Origin: a virus
DNA: 20,954 nt
Virus record (IMG/VR): IMGVR_UViG_3300017738_000054
Coordinates: 1-20,954 of that record
Direction: 5' to 3' (one strand)
Part shown: positions 1 through 8,629 of the stretch, piece after piece
Layout: every line of letters begins with the position of its first letter
How positions within the stretch are numbered: position 1 is the stretch's first letter
Made by a program: the position numbers and the translations under genes
The notes under the pieces: model-generated
The model's input: only the letters and a program-made list of their open reading frames with translations
Database searches by the model: none
What the model was told of the DNA's origin: nothing

Positions 1-52
1 GACTAAAGAAGTTAAACCAAAAGGATTAATGGCTAAGAGGGAGACAGAGTAA
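1..52 (+). CDS. 3' end of an upstream gene (partial), probably a virion protein
   Basis: An open frame runs in from the left edge (codons from base 2) and ends in TAA at 50-52. It gives 16 residues ending in GLMAKRETE. The final base of the stop is the first base of the ATG of the next gene (TAATG), the same coupling used elsewhere in this window. Too little remains to identify the product. Because it sits directly before two large proteins that resemble T7 gp15 and gp16 in size and order, a small internal or tail-related virion protein (the T7 gp14 position) is a positional guess only. Confidence 0.55.
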   Translation, partial: TKEVKPKGLMAKRETE

Positions 53-2355
53 TGCGTTTTATGTTTGGACAAGCACTAGCAGGTGCAGCAAGAAGAGGTT
101 CTCAGAGATTACAAGAGCTTGAAACTAGAGCACAGACTATTACCGACAGAGCAACACAAAGGTTTTTAAATCAACACGATGCATGGCAAACACAGTATGA
201 CGCAGACAAGCGTGAATATACAAAAGCCTATCAAAGTTTAGACAATGTAGGTATAGAACTTACCAAGGCACAAAAAGAAATGATACTTCTTGGTGGTCCA
301 GAGGGTGCAAAAGCATTTGCTGAAGCATATAAAAACGACAGAGAAAATCAAGCATATAAATATTCAAAACAAAGAGGAAGACAAATTAGTTTTGAAGCAG
401 GAAGAACTACAGAGTTAGAAAAACCACAATTTGAATATACAGATGAAATGAAACAAGCCTTTCTTGGTAAAGTATTTCAAAGGTCAGATGACTATAATAA
501 ACTTGTGGGTCAAGGAGATGAAAAAGGTTTAGCAGACCTAGGACTTGGTATAAAGAAAGCATCTGCATTATATGCTCAAGGACTTAATCCTTATAGAGAT
601 ATTGAAGAGTCAATGAAGATGACTGCACAGACAGAGGAACAAAAGAACCAATCAATGTTAGGTCTTACAATACCTGCATCTTATCTACAATCTGGTGTGA
701 GAACTCAGTTAGCAGCTATTGGTGTAGTTAAACCTGAAGAGATAACTGATGCACAGTTAGGTGTAGGAACAGGTTGGAAAACTCCTGTATATGATTTAGT
801 TGATACAGAAACTTTATTAAGAATAGAAGAGAGTGGACTAAACCAAGAAAAAGTTGCATTGAGTATGAAAGCCACTATACAAGAGATGCAGTTTAATAAA
901 GAATATAATGGTGTTCTTATGAAAATTAAATTAAAACAATACCAAGGCATGGATGATGAACAATTAAGAGTGCAATTACAGAACGATAATTTAAAGTTAC
1001 AAAATGCATATGATAAAATTAAACTTGATCCTGTAACTGCTAAAACAATACAAGACTTAGAAGTAGAAGCAGCAGGATTACAAAATGATTTAATGGAAAA
1101 AAATTTAAGTGAGACATCTTTAAATCAATCTATAACAAATGCACACGCTAGAGAGATACAATTAAAAGAAAAACTAAAAGCTACAACAGACCCAGAAGGG
1201 CAGAAGCTAGTAAGCTCTCAGATTAAACAAGTTCAAGATGTTATAAAAAGCCACTTAATAATGAAAGAAACTTTGAATGCAGTTGACTCAGGTATTAATA
1301 ATGCAACACCACTGTTTAATTTAAAAGAACAGTTTATGTTAGAAGCAAAAAATCAAAGAGGATATTTTGAAGAGAGCATTAAAGAAGGAACAGGTGCTTT
1401 AGCAGCCGTTGATACAGGAGAAGAGACAGCAAAAGGTCGTGTAAGAAGAGCGTATGATACAGTGCAAGGAACTATATATCAGGATGAAAATCCTGAAATG
1501 TTTAAAGCTATTGAGGATCAAATACAAGCAGATGTAGATTTTAAATTTTTAAATATGTTAGCTAAGCCTGATTCACAGGGTAACTATGCATCTTTAACAC
1601 CAGATGACAAGGGTGTAAACGCTTTCATATCTACTTTATCTGTTACTAATAAAAGTGATTATGAATTATCTGTTACTCAAAGAATTACGGACACAGAATT
1701 TACAACCATAGTTGATGCTGTAGAAGATGGAGTCATGTCAGTTGAACAAATAATAAAAGAAGTGTCTGATTCTAATCAACTACCACTTGATGAGTCAGGT
1801 AAAATAGTAAATAATATTGTTGCAATGTTAAAACCTAGTCAAGGTGAAAAAGATAGTGCTACTAATATAATAAAAGATGCCCAATCAACTATAAATACAG
1901 CACTAAATCCTGAACAAGAAAAACTTAATAAATATGCAAGTTCTTTTAGTGCAGAAACTACAGATACAAAAACTTTAGGTGAAAAAATTGATGATAAAAT
2001 AAAACAAGAAATAATCAATGAGAGAAAAAGACCTAAATTTTTATCTAACATCGCTCAAGGAATTGGAGCAGGAGGTAAATTAAGAAATACGTTTAATAAT
2101 TTTACAAAGCTAGAGGGAGTTAGTGATAGAATAAACCAAATGAAAGATTCATCCTATTTAAAATCTGAAAATAAAATAAATCAACAAAATGTAAACTCTG
2201 CATTTCAAAGTTTAATAAAGTTAAAAGAACTATTTAACAATGAAACTAATGTAAGCAACGAACAAATAAATAAATTTTTAAAGAGTGACTTTAGGTTGTT
2301 ATATAATTCTTTAAGCGAGGATCAAAAAGGTTTATTAGAAAATATAGGAAATTAA
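52..2355 (+). CDS. Large coiled-coil virion protein, probably internal core protein (T7 gp15 position)
   Basis: This is a 767-residue, strongly hydrophilic, Gln/Lys/Glu-rich protein with long helical stretches. The region around residues 310-415 looks like an extended coiled coil. I see no signal peptide, membrane segment or enzymatic motif. The start ATG overlaps the previous stop (TAATG) and has a purine-rich GAGGGAGA just upstream. The stop TAA directly precedes the ATG of the 1135-residue gene. In T7, internal core protein gp15 is of nearly the same length (747 residues) and is followed by the larger gp16, so size, order and composition suggest a head-core protein ejected with the DNA. 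No homology is visible by eye, so the role is inference. A tail fibre or another structural protein is the alternative. Confidence 0.6.
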   Translation: MRFMFGQALAGAARRGSQRLQELETRAQTITDRATQRFLNQHDAWQTQYDADKREYTKAYQSLDNVGIELTKAQKEMILLGGPEGAKAFAEAYKNDRENQAYKYSKQRGRQISFEAGRTTELEKPQFEYTDEMKQAFLGKVFQRSDDYNKLVGQGDEKGLADLGLGIKKASALYAQGLNPYRDIEESMKMTAQTEEQKNQSMLGLTIPASYLQSGVRTQLAAIGVVKPEEITDAQLGVGTGWKTPVYDLVDTETLLRIEESGLNQEKVALSMKATIQEMQFNKEYNGVLMKIKLKQYQGMDDEQLRVQLQNDNLKLQNAYDKIKLDPVTAKTIQDLEVEAAGLQNDLMEKNLSETSLNQSITNAHAREIQLKEKLKATTDPEGQKLVSSQIKQVQDVIKSHLIMKETLNAVDSGINNATPLFNLKEQFMLEAKNQRGYFEESIKEGTGALAAVDTGEETAKGRVRRAYDTVQGTIYQDENPEMFKAIEDQIQADVDFKFLNMLAKPDSQGNYASLTPDDKGVNAFISTLSVTNKSDYELSVTQRITDTEFTTIVDAVEDGVMSVEQIIKEVSDSNQLPLDESGKIVNNIVAMLKPSQGEKDSATNIIKDAQSTINTALNPEQEKLNKYASSFSAETTDTKTLGEKIDDKIKQEIINERKRPKFLSNIAQGIGAGGKLRNTFNNFTKLEGVSDRINQMKDSSYLKSENKINQQNVNSAFQSLIKLKELFNNETNVSNEQINKFLKSDFRLLYNSLSEDQKGLLENIGN

Positions 2356-5300
2356 ATGGTAAGTTTAGCAGACTATAGAAACAAAAGAAAACTTGTTGGT
2401 GGTGTAATAGCAGGTGTTCCCACTGCTCTTTCTTTAGATACTTATAAAAATAAAAGAAAGAATAGAGATGAATTAAATAAGTTAACATCCTATGGTGCAC
2501 CAACAGAAGATTTTACAATACAAAAATTTGCACAAGATGAAAATAGAATAGCTAGTTTAAATGACTACATGGTAAAGAGATTAGGTGAAGATGGACAGCA
2601 AGATGAAGATGAATCTAATGAAGATTATGTAAAAAGATTTATGACTCATGCTCGTAGGTTTGAAACTAATAGCATAGATATTATGGGTCAAATAGATTAT
2701 CTACGTGGTGCAAACGAAGAAGATAGAAGAAGATTTGGAAAGTTGTATTCAGACTACAACGCATTACCAAGTGCAGGTGAAGAAGGTGGAGACAGTAGAT
2801 TAAGAGCCACTAAAGATTATTTAAAAGCAGCAATACTTGATCCAATAAACCTCGTAGGTTTTGGTGTAGCTAGATTAGGAACTGCTGTTGTTGGTAAGAT
2901 GGCTGTTAAAGAAGGGCTAAAAAGATTTGTACCAAAATCCAAAGTAACAAGAGCAATGATAGGTAGTACAGGTGCAGGTGCAGGATATGGTGCTATGTAT
3001 AACTTAGCAGATCAAGATATAAAAAGAAAAAGTTTTATGGTTGATGAAGAAACAGGCGAAGAACTAACACCTGACACTGAAATAGACTTAATGGATACAG
3101 CTTTTGATGCAGTGCTTGGTGCAGGTATAGGTGCAGGTTTAGTTGGTGCAGGTGCAGGTGTAGGCATTGGTGCAAAGAAATTATTTGGAAAATCAAAGAA
3201 AGATAAAGATTTATTAGATCAGATAGCTGAAGATGAAACAGCGACAATAGACCCTGTTGAAGGTCCTCGTGTTATTGATCCGTCAAAGTTAGAAGAAGCA
3301 GAAGAAATAATAAAAAAATCTAGAAAGAAAAAGGGAGAACCTTTTAGTGATGAAGAATTTAAAAAAGGCATAGAAAAACTAGATGAAAATATAATAACTA
3401 AACAAGATATACTGAGAGAATCACCTATAGTTAATGGCAGAGTGTTAGTAGAACTATCAAAGAAAATGAACAAGATAGTTATTAATATTACTGAAGAACA
3501 AGAAAGATTGGGCAGACCTATAACTCTTGTAGAAAGAGCAAAAGAAGATAAGATAGTTAGTAACACAGTTAAAAATCTTTTACAAAATATTGAACAAGTA
3601 GATCAAGATGTATTACAAGCTGCTCTTAGAAAAGAAGGAATAACTGAGAATAGATTTTTAGATTTTTTAGAAACAACAGACGCTTTTGCTCAAATGAAAA
3701 GAAGCACAGAAAGAGAATCAGCACAAACAATAGGATCACTAGGTCCAGTGGGAGCTTTAAGAAATAAACTTTTATCTTTAGACCCTGCATTAAAAAAGAG
3801 ATTAGATGAATTGTATGGTGCAGATGAAGAAGTTACTAGCTCTATAGGTAGTGCATATAATTTATTGAAAAGATTAGATAGGGAACGTAGAGCATTAATG
3901 GTTACACAGATTGCAACAACAGCACGTAACGTGGCTACAGGTTTGTCTGTTGTTACCTTTGAAACTTTAGCTAATACTATGGAAGCAACACTGTATCATT
4001 TAGGTAAAGCGTTTAAAGGAGAGACAAAAGGATTTGCAGTAGGTTTAAAAGATTGGACAAAAGATAGTTTTGGTTTGTTGTATAGGTTTGTAAGACAAGG
4101 ACAAAGTAAAGAGATAGCAGACTTTTTATTAGAAAATAATCCACGTATAAGTAAAGTTATGTTTCGTACACTAGGAGATGTAGGAGAGAAAGAATCTGAA
4201 ACACTGTCATCATTTGCTAGGTATGCTAATACTTTAAACATAACACAAGATGCATTATTTAGGAGAGCTTTCTTTTCTGATTATGTAACTAAAAGATTAA
4301 GAAGAGCAGGTGTAGAATTATCTGACCTAGATAGAAACGGAACAAGTATATTTGGTATAGCAAAGAAAAGTAAAGGTCAGGTAAATACAGAAGTACAAAT
4401 TCTTAGAGATGGTATGGAGTATTCATTAAAGAATACATTTGCTCTTATGCCAAGGAGTGGACCTGCACATCACTTTGTAAAGTTTGTTGAATCTTTTCCG
4501 GGTATGCCTGTGATTGGTACAGGTGAGTTTCCATTTGCTAGGTTTATGGCAAATGCTATGTCCTTTCAGTTAAAATACAGTCCTATCAATGGAGCATATG
4601 GTATATACCAAGGTGCTATTGCAGGAGCAATGAAAGGTTTAGGTAAGAAAACTACACCACAACAAATGCAAGAGATAAGAGAAAGATTAGGACAAGGTAT
4701 GGTGGGTTCAGCTGCATTAGCTACTGCTATATATTATCGTGAAAATAATCAAGATACTGAATGGTTTAATCTCAAAGCTAAAGATGGTAGAACAGTTGAC
4801 ATGCGACCCTTCTTTCCTGCTGCACCATATATGATTGTAGCTGATATGATTGTTAAATATAATAATGGTGAGCTTGATAAATTAAAAGGTAAAGATTTTA
4901 TAGATGGATTTACAGGTGCTCAGTTTAGGGCTGGTGCGGCATCATATACAGTTGATAAATTTTATGAAGTAATTGGATCAGAGGGTGGTATAGATTCTAT
5001 TGGAACAGAAAGACTTGGAGAAATAATAGGTGGATATGTTGGTGAAGTTACATCAGGATTTATTACACCTGCACGTATTGTCAAAGATGTAGTTGCAGCA
5101 TTTGATGAAGAAGAAGCAATTGTAAGAGACTCTTCTGCAATAGAGGGTGTTGGAGCTAAAGAACGTGGTGTCAATGCTTTTCTATCAAAGTTTTTAAAGA
5201 ACATTCCTTATGCATCACAGACACTGCCTGAATATGAATCCCCTACGAGAGAAGAAACAGTAAGAACACAGTCACCTTTGTTAGGTCAGTTCTTAGGTTT

Positions 5301-5763
5301 AAGATTTAGAGAAAGAGCAAATCCTGCTGAAGCAGAACTAGTAAGATTAGGATACAAGAGTTTTGAAATATTACCTACAACAGGGGATAAGGAAGCTGAC
5401 AGACTAGCAAAGAAAACACTTGGTGGAATATTAGAAAAGTATATAGGTAATTTAATTAAAAGAGATAGATATAAAAACATGACAGAAGCACAGAAGAAAG
5501 CTGTCGTTAAAATATATCTTAGAGAATTAAGATCAGTAGCAAAAGATTTTGGAGAGATAGAAGCAGCAAAGGTTGCTCAGGAAATGGGAACAACCTTTAC
5601 TTCATTTGATAGAGCACAGTGGTCTAGACTACCTAGAAATATGCGTAAACTAGCCAATGAATATTACATGGAAAAACATGGAAAAACTGTAGAGGAGTCA
5701 GGTGAATATAGAAAAGGTACTATGGTAGGTAGAATATTAGGAAGACAACCTCTATCATATTAA
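2356..5763 (+). CDS. Very large virion protein with glycine-zipper segments, probably internal/ejection protein (T7 gp16 position)
   Basis: This is an 1135-residue protein that follows the 767-residue gene with no gap. The first 80 residues carry three copies of a short basic motif, SLxxYxxKR, at about 3-12, 26-35 and 67-76. Two small-residue segments follow, G203-A213 and about 249-273 (alternating Gly/Ala with Ile, Leu and Val). Such segments are typical of membrane-inserting glycine zippers, and a charged helical linker (about 274-350) comes next. The remaining roughly 750 residues are mixed alpha-helical. T7 gp16 (about 1318 residues) is the channel-forming ejection protein in the same relative position. 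Its N-terminal transglycosylase motif is not evident here. The role is inferred from size, order and the membrane-active segments. The gene ends exactly where the convergent - strand cluster ends. Confidence 0.6.
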   Translation: MVSLADYRNKRKLVGGVIAGVPTALSLDTYKNKRKNRDELNKLTSYGAPTEDFTIQKFAQDENRIASLNDYMVKRLGEDGQQDEDESNEDYVKRFMTHARRFETNSIDIMGQIDYLRGANEEDRRRFGKLYSDYNALPSAGEEGGDSRLRATKDYLKAAILDPINLVGFGVARLGTAVVGKMAVKEGLKRFVPKSKVTRAMIGSTGAGAGYGAMYNLADQDIKRKSFMVDEETGEELTPDTEIDLMDTAFDAVLGAGIGAGLVGAGAGVGIGAKKLFGKSKKDKDLLDQIAEDETATIDPVEGPRVIDPSKLEEAEEIIKKSRKKKGEPFSDEEFKKGIEKLDENIITKQDILRESPIVNGRVLVELSKKMNKIVINITEEQERLGRPITLVERAKEDKIVSNTVKNLLQNIEQVDQDVLQAALRKEGITENRFLDFLETTDAFAQMKRSTERESAQTIGSLGPVGALRNKLLSLDPALKKRLDELYGADEEVTSSIGSAYNLLKRLDRERRALMVTQIATTARNVATGLSVVTFETLANTMEATLYHLGKAFKGETKGFAVGLKDWTKDSFGLLYRFVRQGQSKEIADFLLENNPRISKVMFRTLGDVGEKESETLSSFARYANTLNITQDALFRRAFFSDYVTKRLRRAGVELSDLDRNGTSIFGIAKKSKGQVNTEVQILRDGMEYSLKNTFALMPRSGPAHHFVKFVESFPGMPVIGTGEFPFARFMANAMSFQLKYSPINGAYGIYQGAIAGAMKGLGKKTTPQQMQEIRERLGQGMVGSAALATAIYYRENNQDTEWFNLKAKDGRTVDMRPFFPAAPYMIVADMIVKYNNGELDKLKGKDFIDGFTGAQFRAGAASYTVDKFYEVIGSEGGIDSIGTERLGEIIGGYVGEVTSGFITPARIVKDVVAAFDEEEAIVRDSSAIEGVGAKERGVNAFLSKFLKNIPYASQTLPEYESPTREETVRTQSPLLGQFLGLRFRERANPAEAELVRLGYKSFEILPTTGDKEADRLAKKTLGGILEKYIGNLIKRDRYKNMTEAQKKAVVKIYLRELRSVAKDFGEIEAAKVAQEMGTTFTSFDRAQWSRLPRNMRKLANEYYMEKHGKTVEESGEYRKGTMVGRILGRQPLSY

Positions 5764-6126
5764 TTATCTCTTATCCCCACTACCCCCTAGTACACCACGT
5801 TGTTTTCTATCACTTAACTTATCAAGATTAGACTGCATCAATGCACCTAAATCTAGGTTAAGATGATCAGCTAACATAGCACAGTACCATAGGACATCCC
5901 CTATTTCCCCACCAAGATCGTGACTCTTCTTGTTGTCACGTATAACCTTCTTAGCTTTATTAGCTATCTCACCTGCTTCACCAACCAATCCCAAACTTAA
6001 ATACTCAAGAGCTTTATCTTTAGGAAAGATGGCAGTCTCCTTTGCTTTTGTTTGGTAGTCTGATGCTACCAATAAACATTTTTTTCTATCTTGCATAAAC
6101 TTCCTTGCTTCCTCTTCTAGTTTCAT
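5764..6126 (-). CDS. mazG: MazG-like nucleotide pyrophosphohydrolase
   Basis: This is a 120-residue all-alpha NTP pyrophosphohydrolase of the MazG type. Members hydrolyse (d)NTPs to monophosphates, and phage copies are thought to adjust host nucleotide pools. The Mg-binding signature is intact: ExxE at E50/E53 and ExxD at E74/D77, in the expected GEAGEIANKAKK and EIGDVLWY contexts. The N-terminal YQ..A..TAIFP is also typical. It is the last gene of the leftward cluster, and its TAA touches the stop of the + strand gene. The annotated ATG overlaps the upstream gene by 41 bases. An internal ATG at 6096 (residue 11) has a good AAGGAAG site and would shorten the overlap to 11 bases, so the true start may be there. 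The family call is firm, the exact substrate unknown. Confidence 0.88.
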   Translation of the reverse strand: MKLEEEARKFMQDRKKCLLVASDYQTKAKETAIFPKDKALEYLSLGLVGEAGEIANKAKKVIRDNKKSHDLGGEIGDVLWYCAMLADHLNLDLGALMQSNLDKLSDRKQRGVLGGSGDKR

Positions 6127-6331
6127 AATTAATAACTTTCTTTAAACTTTGTGCGAATGCAGAATTAAATCCACGTAGCCATTCTCTGTATTGCATAGTG
6201 TTTTCACTATACGGTGGCACAAGAAGTTTGTTGTTGTGATCTACTCCTCTGTAAAAAGCATTCCTTCCTTTATCAAACTGTATCCTCAAGGGTGCATCAT
6301 ACTTCTTTAATCCATGCCTACGTTTTAGCAT
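6086..6331 (-). CDS. Small basic protein resembling ribosome modulation factor (Rmf/CrpP-like)
   Basis: This is an 81-residue basic protein. Residues about 19-60 follow the spacing of the small Rmf/CrpP-like domain: a GRxAFYRG helix, then a loop ending in PPY, then a REWLRGFNSAF helix. Compare the usual GxxAxxxG ... NPY ... W(L)xGFxxA pattern. In bacteria, ribosome modulation factor converts 70S ribosomes into inactive dimers. Phage relatives are common but mostly uncharacterised. A GAGGAG site lies 7 bases before the ATG, and the gene starts inside the end of the 52-residue gene upstream (14-base overlap). The resemblance was judged by eye, so a basic nucleic-acid-binding protein of another family remains possible. 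Confidence 0.5.
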   Translation of the reverse strand: MLKRRHGLKKYDAPLRIQFDKGRNAFYRGVDHNNKLLVPPYSENTMQYREWLRGFNSAFAQSLKKVINYETRRGSKEVYAR

Positions 6332-6476
6332 TCTTCATCTCCTCTATTTGATTTTTAAGTGCAGTGTTTTCTTGCATTAAAGAATTAAATATATTTAAGA
6401 GCTTCATCTTTTCGGATGAGCCTATGATCAACTCTTGTACTTCTAAAGCTGTCATTGGTTTTGTTTCTTCAGTCAT
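6318..6476 (-). CDS. Small coiled-coil protein (52 aa)
   Basis: A 52-residue frame starts at ATG 6476-6474 and ends in TAG at 6320-6318. It fills the gap between the ribonucleotide reductase and the Rmf-like gene. A strong AAGGAG site lies 7 bases upstream, and the 3' end overlaps the next gene by 14 bases, as is usual in this cluster. The sequence (KMKLLNIFNSLMQEN followed by TALKNQIEEMK) has heptad-like leucine/isoleucine spacing and few aromatics, so a short dimerising coiled coil is likely. I do not recognise a family and infer no function. It is a real gene by ribosome-binding site and packing, but it is short. Confidence 0.7.
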   Translation of the reverse strand: MTEETKPMTALEVQELIIGSSEKMKLLNIFNSLMQENTALKNQIEEMKNAKT

Positions 6477-6489
6477 AATATTCTCCTTT

Positions 6490-8460
6490 CTATGTTGCTA
6501 TTATGTCTACGACCTCACATACACCTGCTGTGCATGCGAGTTCTTTACTACCTGCTGTGGTGTCAATTCCCTTTTCAAACTCAGAGAGCTTATCCCAATC
6601 AACACTGCTAGGCATTTCTTTTATTAGTTCTTCATACTTATCTTTATCAATCGCTTGATAAGGAGCTTGTGCATAAGTGTGATCACTGTGTGGTAGGAAA
6701 CTTATGCCTGATATGTCATCAAAGTTTCTGTATACCCAAGCTCCAACATTCAACCAATCATCTTCTTTGACAGATATAGTTACAGATGGTTTGTGTTCAC
6801 ACCAATACCTTTGAAATGTTTCCCAAGTACGTAGCTGATCTAATGCACTAATCTCTGTCTGTGCACCTTTGGGAGCTTTCATAGGAAAGCTAAACACTGT
6901 AGTGCTATCAGGCTTCATTACATCAGGTTCATTGGGTATACCTGCCGACTTCATAAACTCTGTTAGTGGGTCTTTGTTATCACCACGTACAGTACGGATA
7001 TAATACTCACTATACCTAGTGTGTATGCCACTAGCACTGTCTACTAGTTGAGATACAGTACCACTTGGTTTGACACAGGTGATAGCAGTTGACTGTGGTA
7101 TGCCTAATTTCTTTGCAAGTTTTTTGTTTGTATCAACGGCTTTCTTTTTTAGTTTTTCTAATATGTCACCAACTCTTTCTCCGTCAAATATTTGCTGACC
7201 ATCCACAAAGAAGATTGTATTATGAGCATTAAATAATTCGCTGTCCATTATACCTGTTAGTGATACACCAAGTAGCCTTTCTTCTTCTGTGTTATCTTTC
7301 CATATCTTGCGTAGATATTTAAAGTCTGTAAGAGTAGACTGTAATGTGCCTAGTATTGTAGCCACCTCTACCTTTTCAAGTAGTGTCTCTTCAGTGTCGT
7401 CTGATCTAACAACTACTTCAGATAGATTACAGAATTGATATGGTCTAAGTATAATTTCACTACAAGGATTGCAACCAAAGGCATGATCAGTATCACGTCT
7501 TCCACTCTTGCCTGCTTGTTTCTTAGCTGAGTCTCTATTAAAGATACCACGTTCTCCTGACTTACTCTCTACTAGAGCTAACCATTCACGCATAAATGTC
7601 TCCATACTTATCTTACCTTTGTAGGCTACACTATTATTTGCTAGTGCTCTTTGTCCTTCATTCTCCCACCACTGACCTGACTTAGCATGTCTCATTTGAT
7701 CGTCACCTAGATTTGAAAGACTGATGAGGGCAGATCGTCTAACCCCTCCAACGACTACTACCTCACCAATCTTACACATTATGTCGTGGCATTCAATAGG
7801 GTATAATCTTCTACCTGCTGCACCTTTAAACTTACCGACACAAAACTTATAAAAATCTACTAATGGTTCAGGACCTGATGCCCTACCACCAAATGTTTTT
7901 AACCTAGCACCTGCAGGTCTAACATCTTCTACATCAAACTCAGGAACTTGTCCTACATAAAGCATAGCAATGAGTTCTCTCACTGCTCTTGCCCAACCTG
8001 CTCTTGAATCACCTACCTTAATAACAGTAGTGCTGTCTTCAAAGTGTTCATTAACCACAGGTAACTTATCTACGTTCTCTCTTTCAACTGAGAACCCTAC
8101 ACCTGTACCACACATAAGTATGTACATACATTCATCAAAGGCACGAGGGCTATCAACAGGTAGATATGAACAGTTATACCCTGCAACATTACATTTATCT
8201 AGTGCTGTACCTGCTGTCATTAGTGCTCTCATACTTGGCATAACATTTAAGTTAGCTATGTTTTTAAATATCTTATCTTGTAATTCTAAAGACAAAGTAA
8301 AATTGTGTTTCTTAGATACGTGATTAACAACATAATGCACATATCTTTCTACTGTCTCTGTCCATGTTTCTCTTCTTCCTTCTTCAGGCAACCATCTTGC
8401 ATAGCGTGATAGTGCTATAAAGTTTTGATAGTCTGTTGGTAATGTGTGTTCATTGTTCAT
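6490..8460 (-). CDS. nrdJ: Adenosylcobalamin-dependent (class II) ribonucleoside-triphosphate reductase
   Basis: This is a 656-residue monomeric class II ribonucleotide reductase of the Lactobacillus leichmannii RTPR type. It converts ribonucleotides to deoxyribonucleotides using adenosylcobalamin to generate the thiyl radical, needs no oxygen and no second subunit, and supplies dNTPs for phage replication. The catalytic set is complete: C97 (YNCSY) and C344 (QFCNLSE) as the reducing pair, C333 and E335 in NPCSEI as radical cysteine and glutamate, and the C-terminal shuttle pair C643/C648 in CTAGVC. The C333-C344 spacing of 11 matches the leichmannii enzyme. There is no ATP-cone at the N-terminus. 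The first 11 bases overlap the 59-residue gene, and GGAG precedes the ATG. The enzyme depends on host or environmental B12. The identification is firm. Confidence 0.95.
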   Translation of the reverse strand: MNNEHTLPTDYQNFIALSRYARWLPEEGRRETWTETVERYVHYVVNHVSKKHNFTLSLELQDKIFKNIANLNVMPSMRALMTAGTALDKCNVAGYNCSYLPVDSPRAFDECMYILMCGTGVGFSVERENVDKLPVVNEHFEDSTTVIKVGDSRAGWARAVRELIAMLYVGQVPEFDVEDVRPAGARLKTFGGRASGPEPLVDFYKFCVGKFKGAAGRRLYPIECHDIMCKIGEVVVVGGVRRSALISLSNLGDDQMRHAKSGQWWENEGQRALANNSVAYKGKISMETFMREWLALVESKSGERGIFNRDSAKKQAGKSGRRDTDHAFGCNPCSEIILRPYQFCNLSEVVVRSDDTEETLLEKVEVATILGTLQSTLTDFKYLRKIWKDNTEEERLLGVSLTGIMDSELFNAHNTIFFVDGQQIFDGERVGDILEKLKKKAVDTNKKLAKKLGIPQSTAITCVKPSGTVSQLVDSASGIHTRYSEYYIRTVRGDNKDPLTEFMKSAGIPNEPDVMKPDSTTVFSFPMKAPKGAQTEISALDQLRTWETFQRYWCEHKPSVTISVKEDDWLNVGAWVYRNFDDISGISFLPHSDHTYAQAPYQAIDKDKYEELIKEMPSSVDWDKLSEFEKGIDTTAGSKELACTAGVCEVVDIIAT

Positions 8461-8629
8461 CTTTTATCTCCTGTGTTACTTTCATTGTCTTAATTGTTAC
8501 TCCATTAATGTCGTGTAAATATTCACGAACACCGTCTTCTAACTCTTCCGTTATATCGCCATCAGATAGTACGAGATAATCGTCAGGGTCTACATCTAAA
8601 TTTAACCACATCCTAACTTGTATTTTCAT
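8450..8629 (-). CDS. Small acidic protein of unknown function (59 aa)
   Basis: A 59-residue frame starts at ATG 8629-8627 and ends in TGA at 8452-8450. It exactly bridges the reductase and the DUF3310 gene, with overlaps of 11 and 17 bases. It begins MKIQVRMWLNLDVDPDDY and continues with an acidic stretch (DITEELEDGVREYLHDI), suggesting a small alpha/beta fold. Upstream there is only a weak AGAG site, so translation may be coupled to the preceding gene. Its tail codons include the GGAG that serves the reductase start. I do not recognise a family and infer no function. Confidence 0.7.
   Translation of the reverse strand: MKIQVRMWLNLDVDPDDYLVLSDGDITEELEDGVREYLHDINGVTIKTMKVTQEIKDEQ

Noticed and set aside
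3112-3176. Tandem DNA repeat (ggtgca units) in the 1135-aa gene
   Set aside because: The repetition is explained by alternating Gly and Ala codons of a hydrophobic segment and is not regular enough for a DNA-level repeat.
5740-5790. Bidirectional terminator between the convergent operons
   Set aside because: No GC-rich inverted repeat with a T-run is found at or around the junction. The stops abut directly.
6364-6627. 87-codon + strand frame across the 52-aa gene and the end of nrdJ
   Set aside because: The - strand here has a good start, ribosome-binding site and correct overlaps. The + strand product is Cys/Phe-rich low-complexity sequence with no signal for translation.
7970-8323. 117-codon open frame on the + strand inside the reductase gene
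   Set aside because: It is antisense to the well-conserved N-terminal third of NrdJ, and all genes of this region run leftward.
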